The notes beneath the pieces were generated by a model. It did not search any database. It had not been told where the DNA came from and saw only the letters and a list, made by a program, of their open reading frames with translations. A DNA stretch of 64,000 bases, taken from contig NZ_LT906463.1 in assembly GCF_900186995.1 (NCBI RefSeq), positions 1,798,001 to 1,862,000 on the forward strand, in the 5' to 3' direction. A program made the position numbers and the translations under genes. Source of the stretch: Haemophilus pittmaniae. GTDB lineage: Bacteria; Pseudomonadota; Gammaproteobacteria; Enterobacterales; Pasteurellaceae. Shown piece after piece: positions 44,202-54,625 of this stretch. Position 1 is the first letter of the stretch. Each line of letters opens with the position of its first letter.

Positions 44202-45491
44202 TTAGGGTTGGCTAAGTTTTTCAAACTCGCTAAAGAAGGTTGGAAAGGTTTTAGCCGTACACTGCGGATCTAAAATTGTGACCGCCGTATCAGACAATGC
44301 CACTAACGCAAAACACATCGCCATGCGATGGTCGTTGTAGGTCGCAATCTCTGCCGGCAAGAATTGTTGTGGCGGTTGAATGCGGATAAAATCCTCGCCT
44401 TCTTCCACTTCCGCGCCGACTTTGCGTAATTCGGTAGCCATCGCACTCAAGCGATCGGTTTCCTTCACCCGCCAGTTGTAAATATTGCGGATCACGGTTT
44501 CACCTTTGGCAAAAAGAGCGGTTGTCGCAATGGTCATTGCTGCATCGGGAATATGGTTCATATCCATATCAATGCCCTGCAATTCTCCTTGTTCTGCCAA
44601 AATAAAATCCTCACCCCAAGTAATTTTTGCGCCCATTTTAGCCAACACATCGGCAAATAAACGATCGCCTTGGATAGAATTTTTACCAATTCCGCTGACT
44701 TTCACCTTGCCTTTAATCGCCGCAGCAGCCAAGAAATAAGAGGCCGAAGACGCATCGCCTTCCACCAAATAATTCCCTGGGGAACGATAGGTTTGACGAC
44801 CTTTGACCAGGAAGCATTGGTAATCCCGATTTTCAACGATAATCCCAAAATCCTTCATCATCGCCAAGGTAATATCGATATAAGGTTTGGAAACTAATTC
44901 ACCTTTAATACGAATTTCCATATCGCCTTCGGCAAGCGGTGCAGCCATTAATAAGGCAGTTAAAAACTGAGAGGAAATTGAACCATCGATTTCCACCATT
45001 CCTCCCTGCAAACCGGCATTGCGAATTGCCAACGGCGGATAACCTTCATTTTCTAAATAACGGATTTGCGCACCGGCTTGGCGTAAAGCATCCACTAAAT
45101 GCAAAATCGGCCGTTCTTTCATTCGCGGTTCACCGGTTAGAATCACTTCACCGACACTTTTACCCACCAAGCAAAGCGCCGCACATAACGGACGCATGGC
45201 AGTACCGGCATTACCTAAAAATAGGCTCAGACCATCCTGCACCGCAAACGCTCCGCCCAGACCAACAACTCGGCATTCGGTTTTATCTTCCGATAAGCTC
45301 AGTTGCACACCAAGCGCCTGTAGTGCATTTAGCATATGGCGAATATCATCGCTATCCAGTAAGTTGCGCACTAAGGTTTCGCCCTGAGCTAAGGCAGCTA
45401 ATAATAAGGCTCGATTGGATAGACTTTTGGAGCCTGGCAGGCGAATTTCACCAACAACCTGTTGAATAGGCTCGAGAGTCAATTTTTCCAT
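44202..45491 (-). CDS. aroA: 3-phosphoshikimate 1-carboxyvinyltransferase (EPSP synthase)
   Basis: 429-residue enzyme of the shikimate pathway joining PEP to shikimate 3-phosphate. Signatures: [18 protein letters not shown] near the N-terminus, [11 protein letters not shown] (PEP loop), and the C-terminal [21 protein letters not shown] and [13 protein letters not shown]. Class I (glyphosate-sensitive type) by the AGTAMRP pattern. The ATG overlaps the purU stop by one base (TAATG). Confidence 0.96.
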   Translation of the reverse strand: MEKLTLEPIQQVVGEIRLPGSKSLSNRALLLAALAQGETLVRNLLDSDDIRHMLNALQALGVQLSLSEDKTECRVVGLGGAFAVQDGLSLFLGNAGTAMRPLCAALCLVGKSVGEVILTGEPRMKERPILHLVDALRQAGAQIRYLENEGYPPLAIRNAGLQGGMVEIDGSISSQFLTALLMAAPLAEGDMEIRIKGELVSKPYIDITLAMMKDFGIIVENRDYQCFLVKGRQTYRSPGNYLVEGDASSASYFLAAAAIKGKVKVSGIGKNSIQGDRLFADVLAKMGAKITWGEDFILAEQGELQGIDMDMNHIPDAAMTIATTALFAKGETVIRNIYNWRVKETDRLSAMATELRKVGAEVEEGEDFIRIQPPQQFLPAEIATYNDHRMAMCFALVALSDTAVTILDPQCTAKTFPTFFSEFEKLSQP

Positions 45492-46333
45492 TACAGCACC
45501 ACCGTTTTATTTTTATAAACGAAGATTTTGTCGTGCAATGCTAAATCCAATGCTCGGCTTAATACGGTTTTTTCCACATCACGGCCGGCACGCATCATGG
45601 CATCTGCACTGTAAGTATGATCCACATTAATGACGTTTTGCATAATAATCGGACCTTGATCCAATTCATTATTAATAAAATGAGCAGTTGCACCGATGAT
45701 TTTTACCCCGCGCTCATAAGCCTGTTGGTATGGACGCGCACCGATAAAGGCCGGTAAGAAGGAATGGTGAATATTGATCACACGATTTGGATAACGGGCA
45801 ACGAACTCCGGATTTAGCACCCGCATATATTTGGCCAACACAATGAGATCCGGCGCATACTCGTCTATTTTGTCCGCCAATAATTTATCATGCTCGACAC
45901 GGGTTAAACCTTGGTGGCTCACGCAATGGAACGGGATATCAAAACGTTCTACCAATTCGCGTAAATCCTCATGGTTACCGATCACCGCGGCAATTTCCAT
46001 GTCCAACGCACCATAATAATTTTTCATCAAAATATCACCCAAACAATGAGCTTCTTTAGTCACTAAAATTACAATACGCTTGCGGTGATTGCCAATCAAA
46101 CGGCAATTAGTACCTTCCGGTAAGCTATAAGCTAAATCGGCAAGCAAGGTTTCTTCATTAAAAATACCTTCCAATTCAGTACGCATAAAAAAGTGTTTGG
46201 TTTCAAAATCCACAAACTCATTGTTATGCAAAATATTCAATTGGTGCTTGTAACAAATGTTGGTGATTTTAGCGATTAACCCTTTATCATCGGGACAATC
46301 GGTCAGTAATATTTTTTTCTCTAGCATAGTCAT
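45491..46333 (-). CDS. purU: Formyltetrahydrofolate deformylase
   Basis: 280-residue enzyme releasing formate from 10-formyltetrahydrofolate to balance one-carbon pools and feed PurT. N-terminal ACT-like domain ([21 protein letters not shown]), C-terminal formyltransferase fold with the catalytic [16 protein letters not shown]. Two ATGs, at 46333 and 46327, are both possible and neither has a ribosome binding site: only a T-rich run lies before them, the tail of the hns terminator. Coupled to aroA downstream. Confidence 0.94.
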   Translation of the reverse strand: MTMLEKKILLTDCPDDKGLIAKITNICYKHQLNILHNNEFVDFETKHFFMRTELEGIFNEETLLADLAYSLPEGTNCRLIGNHRKRIVILVTKEAHCLGDILMKNYYGALDMEIAAVIGNHEDLRELVERFDIPFHCVSHQGLTRVEHDKLLADKIDEYAPDLIVLAKYMRVLNPEFVARYPNRVINIHHSFLPAFIGARPYQQAYERGVKIIGATAHFINNELDQGPIIMQNVINVDHTYSADAMMRAGRDVEKTVLSRALDLALHDKIFVYKNKTVVL

Positions 46334-46341
46334 TTATAAAT

Positions 46342-46373
46342 AAAAAAAGAGAACCCGTAAAAACGGGTTCTCA
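46342..46373 (-). terminator. hns terminator, directly before purU
   Basis: GAGAACCCGT/ACGGGTTCTC stem followed on the minus strand by TTTTTTTATTTA. The T-tract runs to within about ten bases of the purU start. Confidence 0.88.
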
Positions 46374-46383
46374 GTGAAAAGAA

Positions 46384-46797
46384 TTATTTGATTTTGAAAG
46401 AGGATAAGGATTTACCTTTGGCTAACGCAGCTTGAATTGCACGCGGCGTACGGCCTTGGCCGGTCCAGGTTTTCACATTACCTTGCTCATCTTTATATTG
46501 ATATTGTGCAGGGCGTGGTTCACGTTGTTTTCTTGGTTTCTTCGCTTTTACAGAAGTATTGAAAAGCGCTGCGAAATCATCGGCTGTAAAACCTTCTTTT
46601 TCGATGAGTTCTTTATATTTCTCTACTTTCGCACGACGCTCAGCATCCGCTTTCAATAACTCAGCTTCAGCGGCACGTTTTTCTTCGACCAAAGTTTGTA
46701 ATTTTTCTAAAACAGTTTCAGCATGCTCTAAAGTTAATTCTTTCAAAGCCGCACGCAAACTGCGCAGGTTAGTTAATGCTTTAGTTAATTCGCTCAT
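46384..46797 (-). CDS. hns: H-NS family nucleoid-associated protein
   Basis: 137-residue DNA-binding protein that silences AT-rich, often horizontally acquired genes. The N-terminal helices to about residue 65 form the oligomerisation coiled coil (LTKALTNLRSLRAALKELTL, then EKRAAEAELLKADAERRAKV). The C-terminal DNA-binding domain has TWTGQGRTPRAIQ, the QGR AT-hook-like motif contacting the minor groove. Same length as E. coli H-NS. A 7-base inverted repeat AGAATTT/AAATTCT lies in the leader at 46817-46837. Relevant to the AT-rich accessory genes in this window. Confidence 0.95.
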   Translation of the reverse strand: MSELTKALTNLRSLRAALKELTLEHAETVLEKLQTLVEEKRAAEAELLKADAERRAKVEKYKELIEKEGFTADDFAALFNTSVKAKKPRKQREPRPAQYQYKDEQGNVKTWTGQGRTPRAIQAALAKGKSLSSFKIK

Positions 46798-47050
46798 AAT
46801 TCATTTCTCCATAAGTAGAATTTGTTGACTAAATTCTGTTACCGGTGTGAATCATACCAAATTTATTGAAAAATAAAATTACAAAAACACATTAATTGTG
46901 AAAAAAGTTTGGTTAGACCAGTTCTAAATAATATGTAATACACTGAATTTTCAACAAAAAAACGGCCAAATATAAATAACAAATCCTTTAATCTATATAG
47001 AGATAGAATTCTAATTAACAAACAATTTCTTGTCTCAATCCATAAATAAA

Positions 47051-47085
47051 AAAACAAGTTAATCAAAAGATTAACCTGTTTTTCT
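47051..47085 (-). terminator. Terminator at the 3' end of the decayed HNH gene
   Basis: GTTAAT/ATTAAC stem extended by ACA/TGT, with a long T-run on the minus strand. It is on the strand and at the position expected for the end of the decayed endonuclease gene. The 754-base gap between hns and valS holds this, the pseudogene and the valS terminator. Confidence 0.65.
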
Positions 47086-47124
47086 TTTATACCGGCTCCT
47101 TTGAAAATAAATTATTCCAGAAGA

Positions 47125-47480
47125 ATATTAACTTCTCTTTTCTCTCGCCCCTATAAAAAAATTATCCTCTAGTACATTTGATACCCCTAAGGTTTTCCAA
47201 AGGCCTTTCTGAAGCTTGCTTGATAAGATATTCTTAATATTGAATCATGCAAACTCAATTTTCGCTCTATCTAATTTACTCGCATTTTGTAAATCATTGA
47301 TACTTTTCTTATGACCTAGATTACCTATCCCCATATCTAATACTGATGGTATTCGTTCTATTAAAACTACATATTCTTTAAGTAACGGAAAAGCTTATTA
47401 ACTTTATTGAAAGAAATAATAAAATAGAGACATAACGCAACAATAATTTGATCTTTTGTCCAATCGCTTATTCGCAGTCA
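47125..47480 (-). pseudogene. Decayed HNH-type restriction endonuclease
   Basis: Minus-strand reading from about 47477 gives SDWTKDQIIVALCLYF and then, after a frameshift near 47375, EYVVLIERIPSVLDMGIGNLG and NASKLDRAKIEFA. This order (W-T-x-[DE]-x-[IL] plus LALxLYF, then a xxIxRxPSxxxMxxxNL helix, then a L.NASKLD phrase) is that of the N-terminal specificity part of a common HNH restriction endonuclease family. Further downstream another frame gives YQASFRKAFGKP, like the FRKAVL segment preceding the HNH domain. No frame is intact and no start remains. Calling the family is from memory. Confidence 0.55.
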
Positions 47481-47504
47481 TCCTATTCTAAGTATCTTAA
47501 AAAA

Positions 47505-47538
47505 AACAGCTAACTTATTTTCATAAATTAGCTGTTTA
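47505..47538 (-). terminator. valS terminator
   Basis: AACAGCTAA/TTAGCTGTT stem followed on the minus strand by a T-run, 14 bases after the valS stop. Confidence 0.85.
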
Positions 47539-47551
47539 TATTTATTTAAAA

Positions 47552-50416
47552 CTACAACGCTTCAATCGCTTTATACTGCTCTTGGATTTTTTCTAATCCA
47601 GATTGGTATTCCGCTTGTTTTTCGCGTTCTTTCGCAATCACTACTTCTGGTGCTTTAGCCACGAAAGCTTCATTGCTGAGTTTATTTTCGATGCGCTTAA
47701 CCTCATTTTGATATTTTTCAATCTCTTTGGTTAAACGGGCAAGCTCTGCTTCTTTATTGATAAAGCCAGCCATTGGCACGAGCAATTCAGCATTGCCGAC
47801 GAGTTTTGCTACCGCAAGTGGTGCTGTTTCGTTTGCAGCTAACACTTGAACGTTGTCTAACTTCGCCATGGCTTTTAAAAGAGCGGTCTGTTTTTCGAGA
47901 ATTTTTGCATTTTCTACGCTTAAATTACGGAATAACAGATCTAAGCCTTTGCTTGGTGCGATATTGCTTTCTGCACGAATATTACGTACTGCAACAATCA
48001 CTTCTTTTAACCACTCAATTTCAGCTTCTGCTTCTGGATCAAAGCCGTTTTCTTCCACCTGTGGGAAAGGCTGTAACATAATACTGTCAGCCGTAATGCC
48101 GACGAAACCTTTCACTTTTTGCCAAATTTCTTCGGTAATAAATGGAATCAGTGGATGTGCTAAACGTAATAATTTTTCTAGCACATGAACCAAAGTTTGG
48201 CTTGCCGCACGAATTTGTGCTGCATTACCGTTTGCAAATACTGGTTTAGTCAATTCTAAATACCAGTCGCAGAATTGGTTCCAGGTAAATTCATAAATTG
48301 CGTTAGCACAAAGATCGAAACGATATTGGCTTAATGAGTTACGGAAAGTTTCCACTGTGCGGTTGAATTCTGATTGAATCCAACGATCTGCCAATGAGAA
48401 CTCGATCTCACCTTCGCTTAAATCTAATTTGTCATTCGTTAAGACGAAACGGCTTGCATTCCATAATTTATTACAGAAGTTACGGTAGCCTTCTAAACGT
48501 TTCATATCCCAGTTGATATCACGACCGTTTGAAGCCAACGCAGCTAATGTGAAACGCAATGCGTCTGTGCCGTGAGCCGCAATCCCTTCTGCAAACTCTT
48601 TGCGAGTCGCTTTAGCAATTTTTTCTGCTAATTGTGGCTGCATCATGTTGCCTGTGCGTTTTTCAAGTAAATCTTCAAGGCTAATGCCGTCAATCATATC
48701 GATTGGGTCAAGTACGTTACCTTTCGATTTCGACATTTTTTGACCTTGCTCATCACGGATTAAGCCTGTTACGTACACGGTTTTGAATGGTACTTGCGGT
48801 TTGCCGTTTTCATCTTTCACGAAGTGCATCGTGAACATAATCATACGCGCAACCCAGAAGAAGATGATGTCAAAGCCAGTGATTAACACATCTGTCGGGT
48901 GGAACATTTTGAGTTCTTTAGTTTGCTCTGGCCAACCTAAAGTAGAGAACGTCCATAAGCCTGATGAGAACCATGTGTCTAATACGTCTTCATCTTGTTT
49001 GAGTTCAACCGTAGAATCTAAGCTGTATTTTGACCGCACTTCTTCTTCGTTACGTGCAACATACACATTACCTTCTGCGTCATACCACGCAGGAATACGG
49101 TGTCCCCACCAAAGTTGGCGAGAGATACACCAATCTTGAATATCACGCATCCAAGAGAAGTAAAGGTTTTCATATTGTTTCGGAACAAATTGGATTTCGC
49201 CGTCTTCCACCGCTTTAATCGCCACATCAGCAAGCGGTTTCACACTCACATACCATTGGTCGGTTAGCATCGGCTCAATCGGCACGCCACCACGGTCACC
49301 ATAAGGCACTTTCAAATCGTGCGGTTTGATTTCGTCTAATAAACCCAGCGCTTCAAAATCTGCCACGATTTTCTTACGTGCAGCGAAACGCTCTAAGCCG
49401 TGGTAATCAGCTGGGATAGTCGCTTCATAGCCTGCAAGCGGTTTACCGTCAGTACCGATAATTTCCGCTTCATCACGGATATCTGCATTTAAAGTTAACA
49501 CGTTAACCATCGGTAAGCTGTGACGTTTACCCACTTCGTAGTCGTTGAAGTCATGCGCTGGAGTGATTTTCACTACACCAGTACCGAATTCACGATCGAC
49601 GTATTCATCCGCAATAATCGGAATTTCGCGATTAGCCAATGGCAGAACCACTGTTTTACCGATTAAAGATTGATAACGTTCATCTTCAGGATGCACCGCC
49701 ACCGCCGTATCACCCAACATGGTTTCCGGACGCGTGGTGGCAACCACTAAATAATCTTTACCATCTGCCGTTTTTGCACCGTTAGCTAACGGATAGCGGA
49801 AATGCCAAAGAGAACCTTTGCTCTCTTTGTTTTCTACTTCTAAATCAGAAATCGCGGTATGAAGTTTTGGATCCCAGTTTACCAAGCGTTTGCCACGGTA
49901 AATCAAACCTTCTTCGTGCAAACGCACAAACACTTCTTTTACCGCGTTAGATAAACCGTCATCCATGGTAAAACGCTCACGTTCCCAGTCGATTGAGTTA
50001 CCTAAACGGCGCATTTGTTGGCTAATTGTGCCACCAGAATAGGCTTTCCAATCCCAAATTTTGTTGATAAACGCTTCACGACCATAATCGTGGCGGGTTT
50101 TGCCTTCTTCAGCCGCAATTTTACGCTCAACCACCATTTGAGTAGCGATACCCGCGTGGTCTGTTCCCGCTTGCCATAAGGTGTTATGCCCTTCCATACG
50201 GTTAAAACGGATTAAGGTATCCATTAAGGTTTGTTGGAAAGCATGCCCCATGTGTAGGGAACCTGTGACGTTCGGCGGCGGAATCGCAATACAATAGCTC
50301 GGCGCATTTTCATTTTCAGACGGTTTAAAATAACCGCTCTCTTCCCAATGTTGATAAAGGGCTTGTTCTACCGCAGACGGATTAAAACGGTCTGCCATTT
50401 CAAATTTTTGTGTCAT
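47552..50416 (-). CDS. valS: Valyl-tRNA synthetase
   Basis: 954-residue class I aminoacyl-tRNA synthetase. Signatures: [15 protein letters not shown] (HIGH-type), the editing CP1 domain with [28 protein letters not shown] (KMSKS), and a C-terminal coiled-coil arm ([20 protein letters not shown]). Length agrees with E. coli (951). In many gammaproteobacteria holC is directly upstream; here three genes separate them. One uptake core lies inside, at 49033-49041. Confidence 0.97.
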   Translation of the reverse strand: MTQKFEMADRFNPSAVEQALYQHWEESGYFKPSENENAPSYCIAIPPPNVTGSLHMGHAFQQTLMDTLIRFNRMEGHNTLWQAGTDHAGIATQMVVERKIAAEEGKTRHDYGREAFINKIWDWKAYSGGTISQQMRRLGNSIDWERERFTMDDGLSNAVKEVFVRLHEEGLIYRGKRLVNWDPKLHTAISDLEVENKESKGSLWHFRYPLANGAKTADGKDYLVVATTRPETMLGDTAVAVHPEDERYQSLIGKTVVLPLANREIPIIADEYVDREFGTGVVKITPAHDFNDYEVGKRHSLPMVNVLTLNADIRDEAEIIGTDGKPLAGYEATIPADYHGLERFAARKKIVADFEALGLLDEIKPHDLKVPYGDRGGVPIEPMLTDQWYVSVKPLADVAIKAVEDGEIQFVPKQYENLYFSWMRDIQDWCISRQLWWGHRIPAWYDAEGNVYVARNEEEVRSKYSLDSTVELKQDEDVLDTWFSSGLWTFSTLGWPEQTKELKMFHPTDVLITGFDIIFFWVARMIMFTMHFVKDENGKPQVPFKTVYVTGLIRDEQGQKMSKSKGNVLDPIDMIDGISLEDLLEKRTGNMMQPQLAEKIAKATRKEFAEGIAAHGTDALRFTLAALASNGRDINWDMKRLEGYRNFCNKLWNASRFVLTNDKLDLSEGEIEFSLADRWIQSEFNRTVETFRNSLSQYRFDLCANAIYEFTWNQFCDWYLELTKPVFANGNAAQIRAASQTLVHVLEKLLRLAHPLIPFITEEIWQKVKGFVGITADSIMLQPFPQVEENGFDPEAEAEIEWLKEVIVAVRNIRAESNIAPSKGLDLLFRNLSVENAKILEKQTALLKAMAKLDNVQVLAANETAPLAVAKLVGNAELLVPMAGFINKEAELARLTKEIEKYQNEVKRIENKLSNEAFVAKAPEVVIAKEREKQAEYQSGLEKIQEQYKAIEAL

Positions 50417-50424
50417 TGTTTTCT

Positions 50425-51495
50425 CTATTTTGTTAATTTCGAACCTAAATTTTTTAAATTATCCGCTATTTCATCAGACTTAACGAAAGCTGAATCTAAA
50501 TATCGCTCCTTCATGATCTTCATTAAATCATAAATACTAATTTCTTTGATTAAAATATCTGGAGACTGTTTATCTTCTATTAGTCTCGTTTCCCCTTTAG
50601 TTATGATCCAAATTTGTTTATCTGCATTGTCATTGAATGAAATAGTTTGCTTTACTATTTTTCCGCTATATGTAGAACCAAAATTATAATTAATATTTGT
50701 AGAACTTCTTATTATTTGAGCCTCATAATTATTAATTTGAGTCATTTTTTCTTGTTCCCACATAGATGTAGGTTTTAAAGTACAATCATAAATAACTTCT
50801 AATCTATGTCCATTTGTTGATACACTTGATACTTTAAATATACCATCGGCTCTTCCCCCTGAATTATTTCTTGGGACAGCATAAATCTCTGGAATTCCTA
50901 GAGATTTTAATATAAAGAAGGTAAAATCTTCGAAATCAGATCCTCTATAAATTTTTTCTAAACTTGATTCTAAATTAGTAAAAAATACCTCTGTTAGTAT
51001 TTTTGTGTCTAATTCTTCTTTTATAAAATTATCTTTAATCTCGTTTTTTTTAATCAATTTTAATTCGTTAGCAAAGCATTTATCATTAACAAATTTAGGA
51101 ATAAAACTAACAGAATCTCCTTCTTTTAATCCGTTAACTTCATCTGCTAATAATGAATGTTTATACGAATCTTTCTTACAAAAGAAATCATTTTCTTGTT
51201 TCTCATTAACTTTATTAATTATAAAATCACCATTGTCTAGTATCTTCTTTATAGTTGATTCTAAGCGTTTCTCAGCAAGTTCTATATTATTAGCAAAAGC
51301 TCCTTTTTCTGTAATATTAGGGATAAATCTAACTAATGAGCCTTCTGCTAAAGATTTTATTTCTTTCTCAGGTAGAGTTTCCGCATAAGAGGATTTTTTG
51401 CATAAAAAATCCCTTGATTGATTCTTATCTATTTTGTTAATAATAAGATCACCATTATCAAGAACTTGTTTTATTGTTGATTCAATTTTATTCAT
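50425..51495 (-). CDS. Two tandem cold-shock-like repeats plus a PD-(D/E)XK-like nuclease domain
   Basis: 356-residue protein, not recognised as a whole. Residues 4-72 and 78-146 are two copies of the same module ([16 protein letters not shown] / [16 protein letters not shown], then DFLCKK / DFFCKK, then EGSLVRFIP / EGDSVSFIP), offset by 74 residues. The pattern fits a small OB or cold-shock fold for single-stranded nucleic acid. The C-terminal half resembles a restriction nuclease core: [13 protein letters not shown] (Glu189), then GRADGIF (Asp217), [10 protein letters not shown] (Asp237, Lys241) and QINNYEAQI, reminiscent of the FokI cleavage domain. The central motif is D-x-T-x-K, not D-x-K, so activity is unproven. 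AT-rich, probably acquired. AAAGGAT precedes the ATG at 51495, 14 bases after the ASCH gene. It lies just upstream of valS. Confidence 0.78.
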   Translation of the reverse strand: MNKIESTIKQVLDNGDLIINKIDKNQSRDFLCKKSSYAETLPEKEIKSLAEGSLVRFIPNITEKGAFANNIELAEKRLESTIKKILDNGDFIINKVNEKQENDFFCKKDSYKHSLLADEVNGLKEGDSVSFIPKFVNDKCFANELKLIKKNEIKDNFIKEELDTKILTEVFFTNLESSLEKIYRGSDFEDFTFFILKSLGIPEIYAVPRNNSGGRADGIFKVSSVSTNGHRLEVIYDCTLKPTSMWEQEKMTQINNYEAQIIRSSTNINYNFGSTYSGKIVKQTISFNDNADKQIWIITKGETRLIEDKQSPDILIKEISIYDLMKIMKERYLDSAFVKSDEIADNLKNLGSKLTK

Positions 51496-51509
51496 AACAT
51501 ATCCTTTCA

Positions 51510-51827
51510 TCATGCCAAATTAAATTTGATTACATAAAATAGACTCTCATTCGGATAAATTACTTTAATCAGTTCTCGCAATTCTACTAACCCCATATTC
51601 TCCTGCTTCGCCTGCTGATCCGTCAGTTCATCAAGAGTAATCGGCGACACACTTAACACTTCAATCGTGCAGAAATATTGATTATCTTCAAACCGCCCCA
51701 CTCGCAAAATATCACCTGCTTTAAAATGGCTTTCGGATTTATCCCGAATGGTAATCGTTTTACGCCCAGCGAGAATATCGGTTTCGAAGCGTTGATAAAA
51801 GGTGATGTCGTTCATTGGCTTATTCAT
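51510..51827 (-). CDS. yqfB: ASCH-domain protein YqfB, N4-acetylcytidine amidohydrolase
   Basis: 105-residue ASCH protein, close to E. coli YqfB (103 residues), which hydrolyses N4-acetylcytidine. Shared blocks: [54 protein letters not shown] and FYVIKF. The ATG at 51827 overlaps the upstream lipoprotein stop by 8 bases; the alternative ATG at 51815 is equally possible. The lipoprotein, ASCH and nuclease genes are packed on one strand, probably one transcript. Confidence 0.88.
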   Translation of the reverse strand: MNKPMNDITFYQRFETDILAGRKTITIRDKSESHFKAGDILRVGRFEDNQYFCTIEVLSVSPITLDELTDQQAKQENMGLVELRELIKVIYPNESLFYVIKFNLA

Positions 51828-52377
51828 TTACACGTAAATCATCGCGTAAACGTTGCATTTCTAAAAATAAGCGACGTTCTTCTTGGCGGCAAAAACTATA
51901 TTCACCTAATTTAGCATAATCTTCAGTACAGCGAATTTGCTCGTATTGTTTTTCAACTTCTGTTAGTAAGGCGAGTTGTTGCTGATAATAGGCACTACGT
52001 TTTTTAGTTTTACTTTGGCTTTTATTTGAAAGGGCTGAGGTTGTTGAAGATGCTGCCTTTTGTTCTTTAGTTGCTTCAGCATTTTTTTCAACGGCTTCAG
52101 CTGGCGTGGCTAAGGCTGCTTTAATGCTCTTATTTTCTACCTGAGGTGCTTCTGATTGTTGTTCCATCTTATTTGCGGTTAGCGAGGTTTGTTCTGCTTG
52201 TGTTTTTGCCTCTTGTTTTGAGGTTTCTTCCTGTTGTTGAGATGCAGTTTCCGTCACTGAAGCTACCGTAGGTGCAGCATTTTCATTTTTAGCTGGAGTT
52301 TTTTCATTATTATCGCAACCGGCCAATAACAAAACAGCACTAAAAGAGATAATGCTAATTGTGTTTTTAAAATTCAT
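51820..52377 (-). CDS. Predicted lipoprotein with long charged low-complexity region
   Basis: 185-residue protein beginning [21 protein letters not shown]; lipobox LAGC, Cys21. Residues 25-125 are Ala/Glu/Gln/Thr-rich and probably disordered or helical. The C-terminal 60 residues ([23 protein letters not shown] and [18 protein letters not shown]) form a helical segment containing two Cys ([14 protein letters not shown]). No family recognised. The start at 52377 is set by the lipobox. It lies between holC and the ASCH gene. Confidence 0.78.
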   Translation of the reverse strand: MNFKNTISIISFSAVLLLAGCDNNEKTPAKNENAAPTVASVTETASQQQEETSKQEAKTQAEQTSLTANKMEQQSEAPQVENKSIKAALATPAEAVEKNAEATKEQKAASSTTSALSNKSQSKTKKRSAYYQQQLALLTEVEKQYEQIRCTEDYAKLGEYSFCRQEERRLFLEMQRLRDDLRVNE

Positions 52378-52407
52378 TTGAGACTCCAATGTGAGATTAT
52401 ATGTAAT

Positions 52408-52830
52408 TTACTGATTTTCAGTTGAAAGTTGCCAACCTTGTTGACGTAGCATCTTATAACGCTCTCTCGCCTGTGCTTTTTGTTCTTCCTGCTGTGGCAC
52501 AAAGTCAATCAATTGCGTGAAACTATTGCTAAACTCAGGTACATCCTGTTGCAGATTGATTAACAAATCCCGCCGTTGCGCATTTCGTTTACCTTTCCAG
52601 CTAATTTCAATGGGCGCCGCATATTGCGTCGCTTCACCGGAAAGATTGTGTGGAACAAATTCATCGGGTTCACGCGCCCATAAGGCTTCATCAATATCCA
52701 ATGCTTGCTGCTCGGTTTCACAAGCAATCAGCACTTTCCGCCCCAAACGCCAAGATTGGGCGGCTAAATCACAAGCCAATTGTTCAGCTGTTTGCTCTTT
52801 TAGAATATAAAATTGGGCATTCTTCGCCAT
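52408..52830 (-). CDS. holC: DNA polymerase III chi subunit
   Basis: 140-residue chi subunit, which links psi of the clamp loader to single-stranded DNA-binding protein. Family phrases: FYILKEQTAEQLACDLAAQSWRLG, ALWAREPDEFVPHNL, RDLLINLQQ and RERYKMLRQQGWQL. Length close to E. coli (147). Usually immediately upstream of valS; here separated by about 2 kb of accessory genes. The partner psi gene holD is at 27617-28015. Confidence 0.92.
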   Translation of the reverse strand: MAKNAQFYILKEQTAEQLACDLAAQSWRLGRKVLIACETEQQALDIDEALWAREPDEFVPHNLSGEATQYAAPIEISWKGKRNAQRRDLLINLQQDVPEFSNSFTQLIDFVPQQEEQKAQARERYKMLRQQGWQLSTENQ

Positions 52831-53004
52831 TTTTGTGCCTTCAAAGCTAAATTTAAGCGCGTAATTTTACCTAAAACTCGCCTAAAAATAAATGCTTATC
52901 TATAGGTCGGACAAATAATAAGCATAAATAAAATGCTATTATTCATTCCTGCCCAAATGAGCTTTTTTTTTATAAAGATAGACGAATAAATGTTATTCAC
53001 TCTA

Positions 53005-53026
53005 TTTTATGATCTAGGTCACAAAA
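53005..53026 (+). promoter_or_regulatory. CRP site upstream of fumC
   Basis: TTATGATCTAGGTCACAA fits the CRP consensus TGTGATCTAGATCACA with two mismatches over its core. Its centre is about 105 bases before the fumC start. Carbon control of a TCA gene is expected. Confidence 0.65.
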
Positions 53027-53058
53027 GTAAGTTTTAACAATTTTCTTACGTTTTATTC

Positions 53059-53081
53059 ATACCACCTGGGTGGTAGAATCT
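53059..53081 (+). promoter_or_regulatory. Palindromic operator candidate overlapping the fumC -10
   Basis: TACCACC-TG-GGTGGTA is a perfect 7-base inverted repeat around two bases at 53060-53075, followed at once by TAGAAT, a plausible -10 element. I cannot name the regulator. Confidence 0.5.
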
Positions 53082-53121
53082 TGGCCGAATTTTTTACTCT
53101 AAACATAAATAGGAGAACAAC

Positions 53122-54516
53122 ATGACATTTCGTATTGAGAAAGACACCATGGGCGAAGTTCAAGTGCCAGCCGATAAATACTGGGCTGCACAAACCGAAC
53201 GTTCACGCAATAACTTTAAAATCGGCCCTGCCGCGTCTATGCCACACGAAGTCATTGAAGCTTTCGGCTATTTGAAAAAAGCAGCAGCATTCGCCAATGC
53301 CGATCTTGGTGTTTTATCCACTGAAAAACGCGATCTTATTGCTGCGGCCTGTGATGAAATTCTTGCCGGTAAATTAGATGATCAATTCCCATTGGTAATT
53401 TGGCAGACCGGTTCCGGTACCCAATCCAATATGAACGTCAATGAAGTAGTGGCTAACCGTGCACACGTATTACACGGTGGCAAATTGGGCGAAAAATCCT
53501 TTGTTCACCCGAACGATGATGTGAATAAATCCCAATCTTCAAACGACACCTTCCCAACAGCAATGCATATTGCGGCATACAAAAAAGTCGTTGAAAAAAC
53601 AATTCCTGCGGTAGAACGTTTACAAAAAACCTTTGCGCAAAAATCTGCTGAATTTAAAGACGTGGTAAAAATTGGCCGTACCCATTTAATGGACGCAACA
53701 CCATTAACCCTAGGTCAAGAGTTCTCTGCTTATGCTGCTCAATTAGACTTTGGTCTGCGTGCACTTAAAAATACCCTTCCACATTTAAGCCAATTAGCAC
53801 TTGGCGGTACAGCTGTAGGTACGGGTTTAAATACACCAAAAGGTTACGATGTAAAAGTTGCTGAATATATCGCTCAATTTACCGGTTTCCCATTTGTGAC
53901 TGCAGAAAATAAATTTGAAGCGCTTGCAGCTCATGATGCGATGGTTGAAACCCACGGGGCATTAAAACAACTTGCCGTGAGCCTATTCAAAATTGCTAAC
54001 GACATTCGTTTATTAGCATCCGGTCCACGTTCCGGTATCGGTGAAATCTTAATTCCGGAAAATGAACCAGGCTCATCAATCATGCCGGGTAAAGTAAACC
54101 CAACACAATGTGAAGCATTAACAATGGTATGTGCGCAAGTATTCGGTAACGATACCACTATCTCTTTTGTTGGCTCACAAGGTCATTTCCAATTGAACGT
54201 ATTCAACCCAGTAATGGTTGCGAATTTCTTACAATCCGCTCAATTATTGGCCGATGCTTGCGTGTCCTTTGATGAACACTGTGCAACCGGTATTCAACCA
54301 AACTACCCTCGCATCAAACAACAATTGGAAAATTCATTAATGTTAGTAACTGCATTAAATACCCACATTGGTTATGAAAATGCAGCAAAAATTGCTAAAA
54401 CCGCACACAAAAACGGTACAACCCTACGCGAAGAAGCCATTAACTTAGGCTTAGTTTCTGCAGAAGACTTCGATAAATGGGTTCGTCCGGAAGACATGGT
54501 TGGCAGCTTAAAATAA
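53122..54516 (+). CDS. fumC: Fumarate hydratase class II
   Basis: 464-residue iron-independent fumarase of the aspartase/fumarase superfamily, converting fumarate to malate. Signatures: [54 protein letters not shown] and the flexible catalytic loop [19 protein letters not shown] precedes the ATG. Because class II needs no iron-sulfur cluster, it serves under oxidative stress or iron limitation. Confidence 0.97.
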   Translation: MTFRIEKDTMGEVQVPADKYWAAQTERSRNNFKIGPAASMPHEVIEAFGYLKKAAAFANADLGVLSTEKRDLIAAACDEILAGKLDDQFPLVIWQTGSGTQSNMNVNEVVANRAHVLHGGKLGEKSFVHPNDDVNKSQSSNDTFPTAMHIAAYKKVVEKTIPAVERLQKTFAQKSAEFKDVVKIGRTHLMDATPLTLGQEFSAYAAQLDFGLRALKNTLPHLSQLALGGTAVGTGLNTPKGYDVKVAEYIAQFTGFPFVTAENKFEALAAHDAMVETHGALKQLAVSLFKIANDIRLLASGPRSGIGEILIPENEPGSSIMPGKVNPTQCEALTMVCAQVFGNDTTISFVGSQGHFQLNVFNPVMVANFLQSAQLLADACVSFDEHCATGIQPNYPRIKQQLENSLMLVTALNTHIGYENAAKIAKTAHKNGTTLREEAINLGLVSAEDFDKWVRPEDMVGSLK

Positions 54517-54536
54517 GCAAAAAAATCAATAAGTAT

Positions 54537-54561
54537 CAGGCGGGGGAACCCGCCTTTTTTA
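54537..54561 (+). terminator. fumC terminator
   Basis: AGGCGGG/CCCGCCT stem with a 4-base loop and a T-run. Confidence 0.9.
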
Positions 54562-54625
54562 TTCGTTTTACTCTTTTCCCGGCCTTTTGCTATAATCGCC
54601 GCAATTTTCACTATTTAGTCATGCT

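Noticed and set aside
46863..47066. 67-codon minus-strand open frame after the hns upstream region
   Set aside because: AT-rich intergenic sequence; the protein is low-complexity and hydrophobic with no ribosome binding site or family resemblance.
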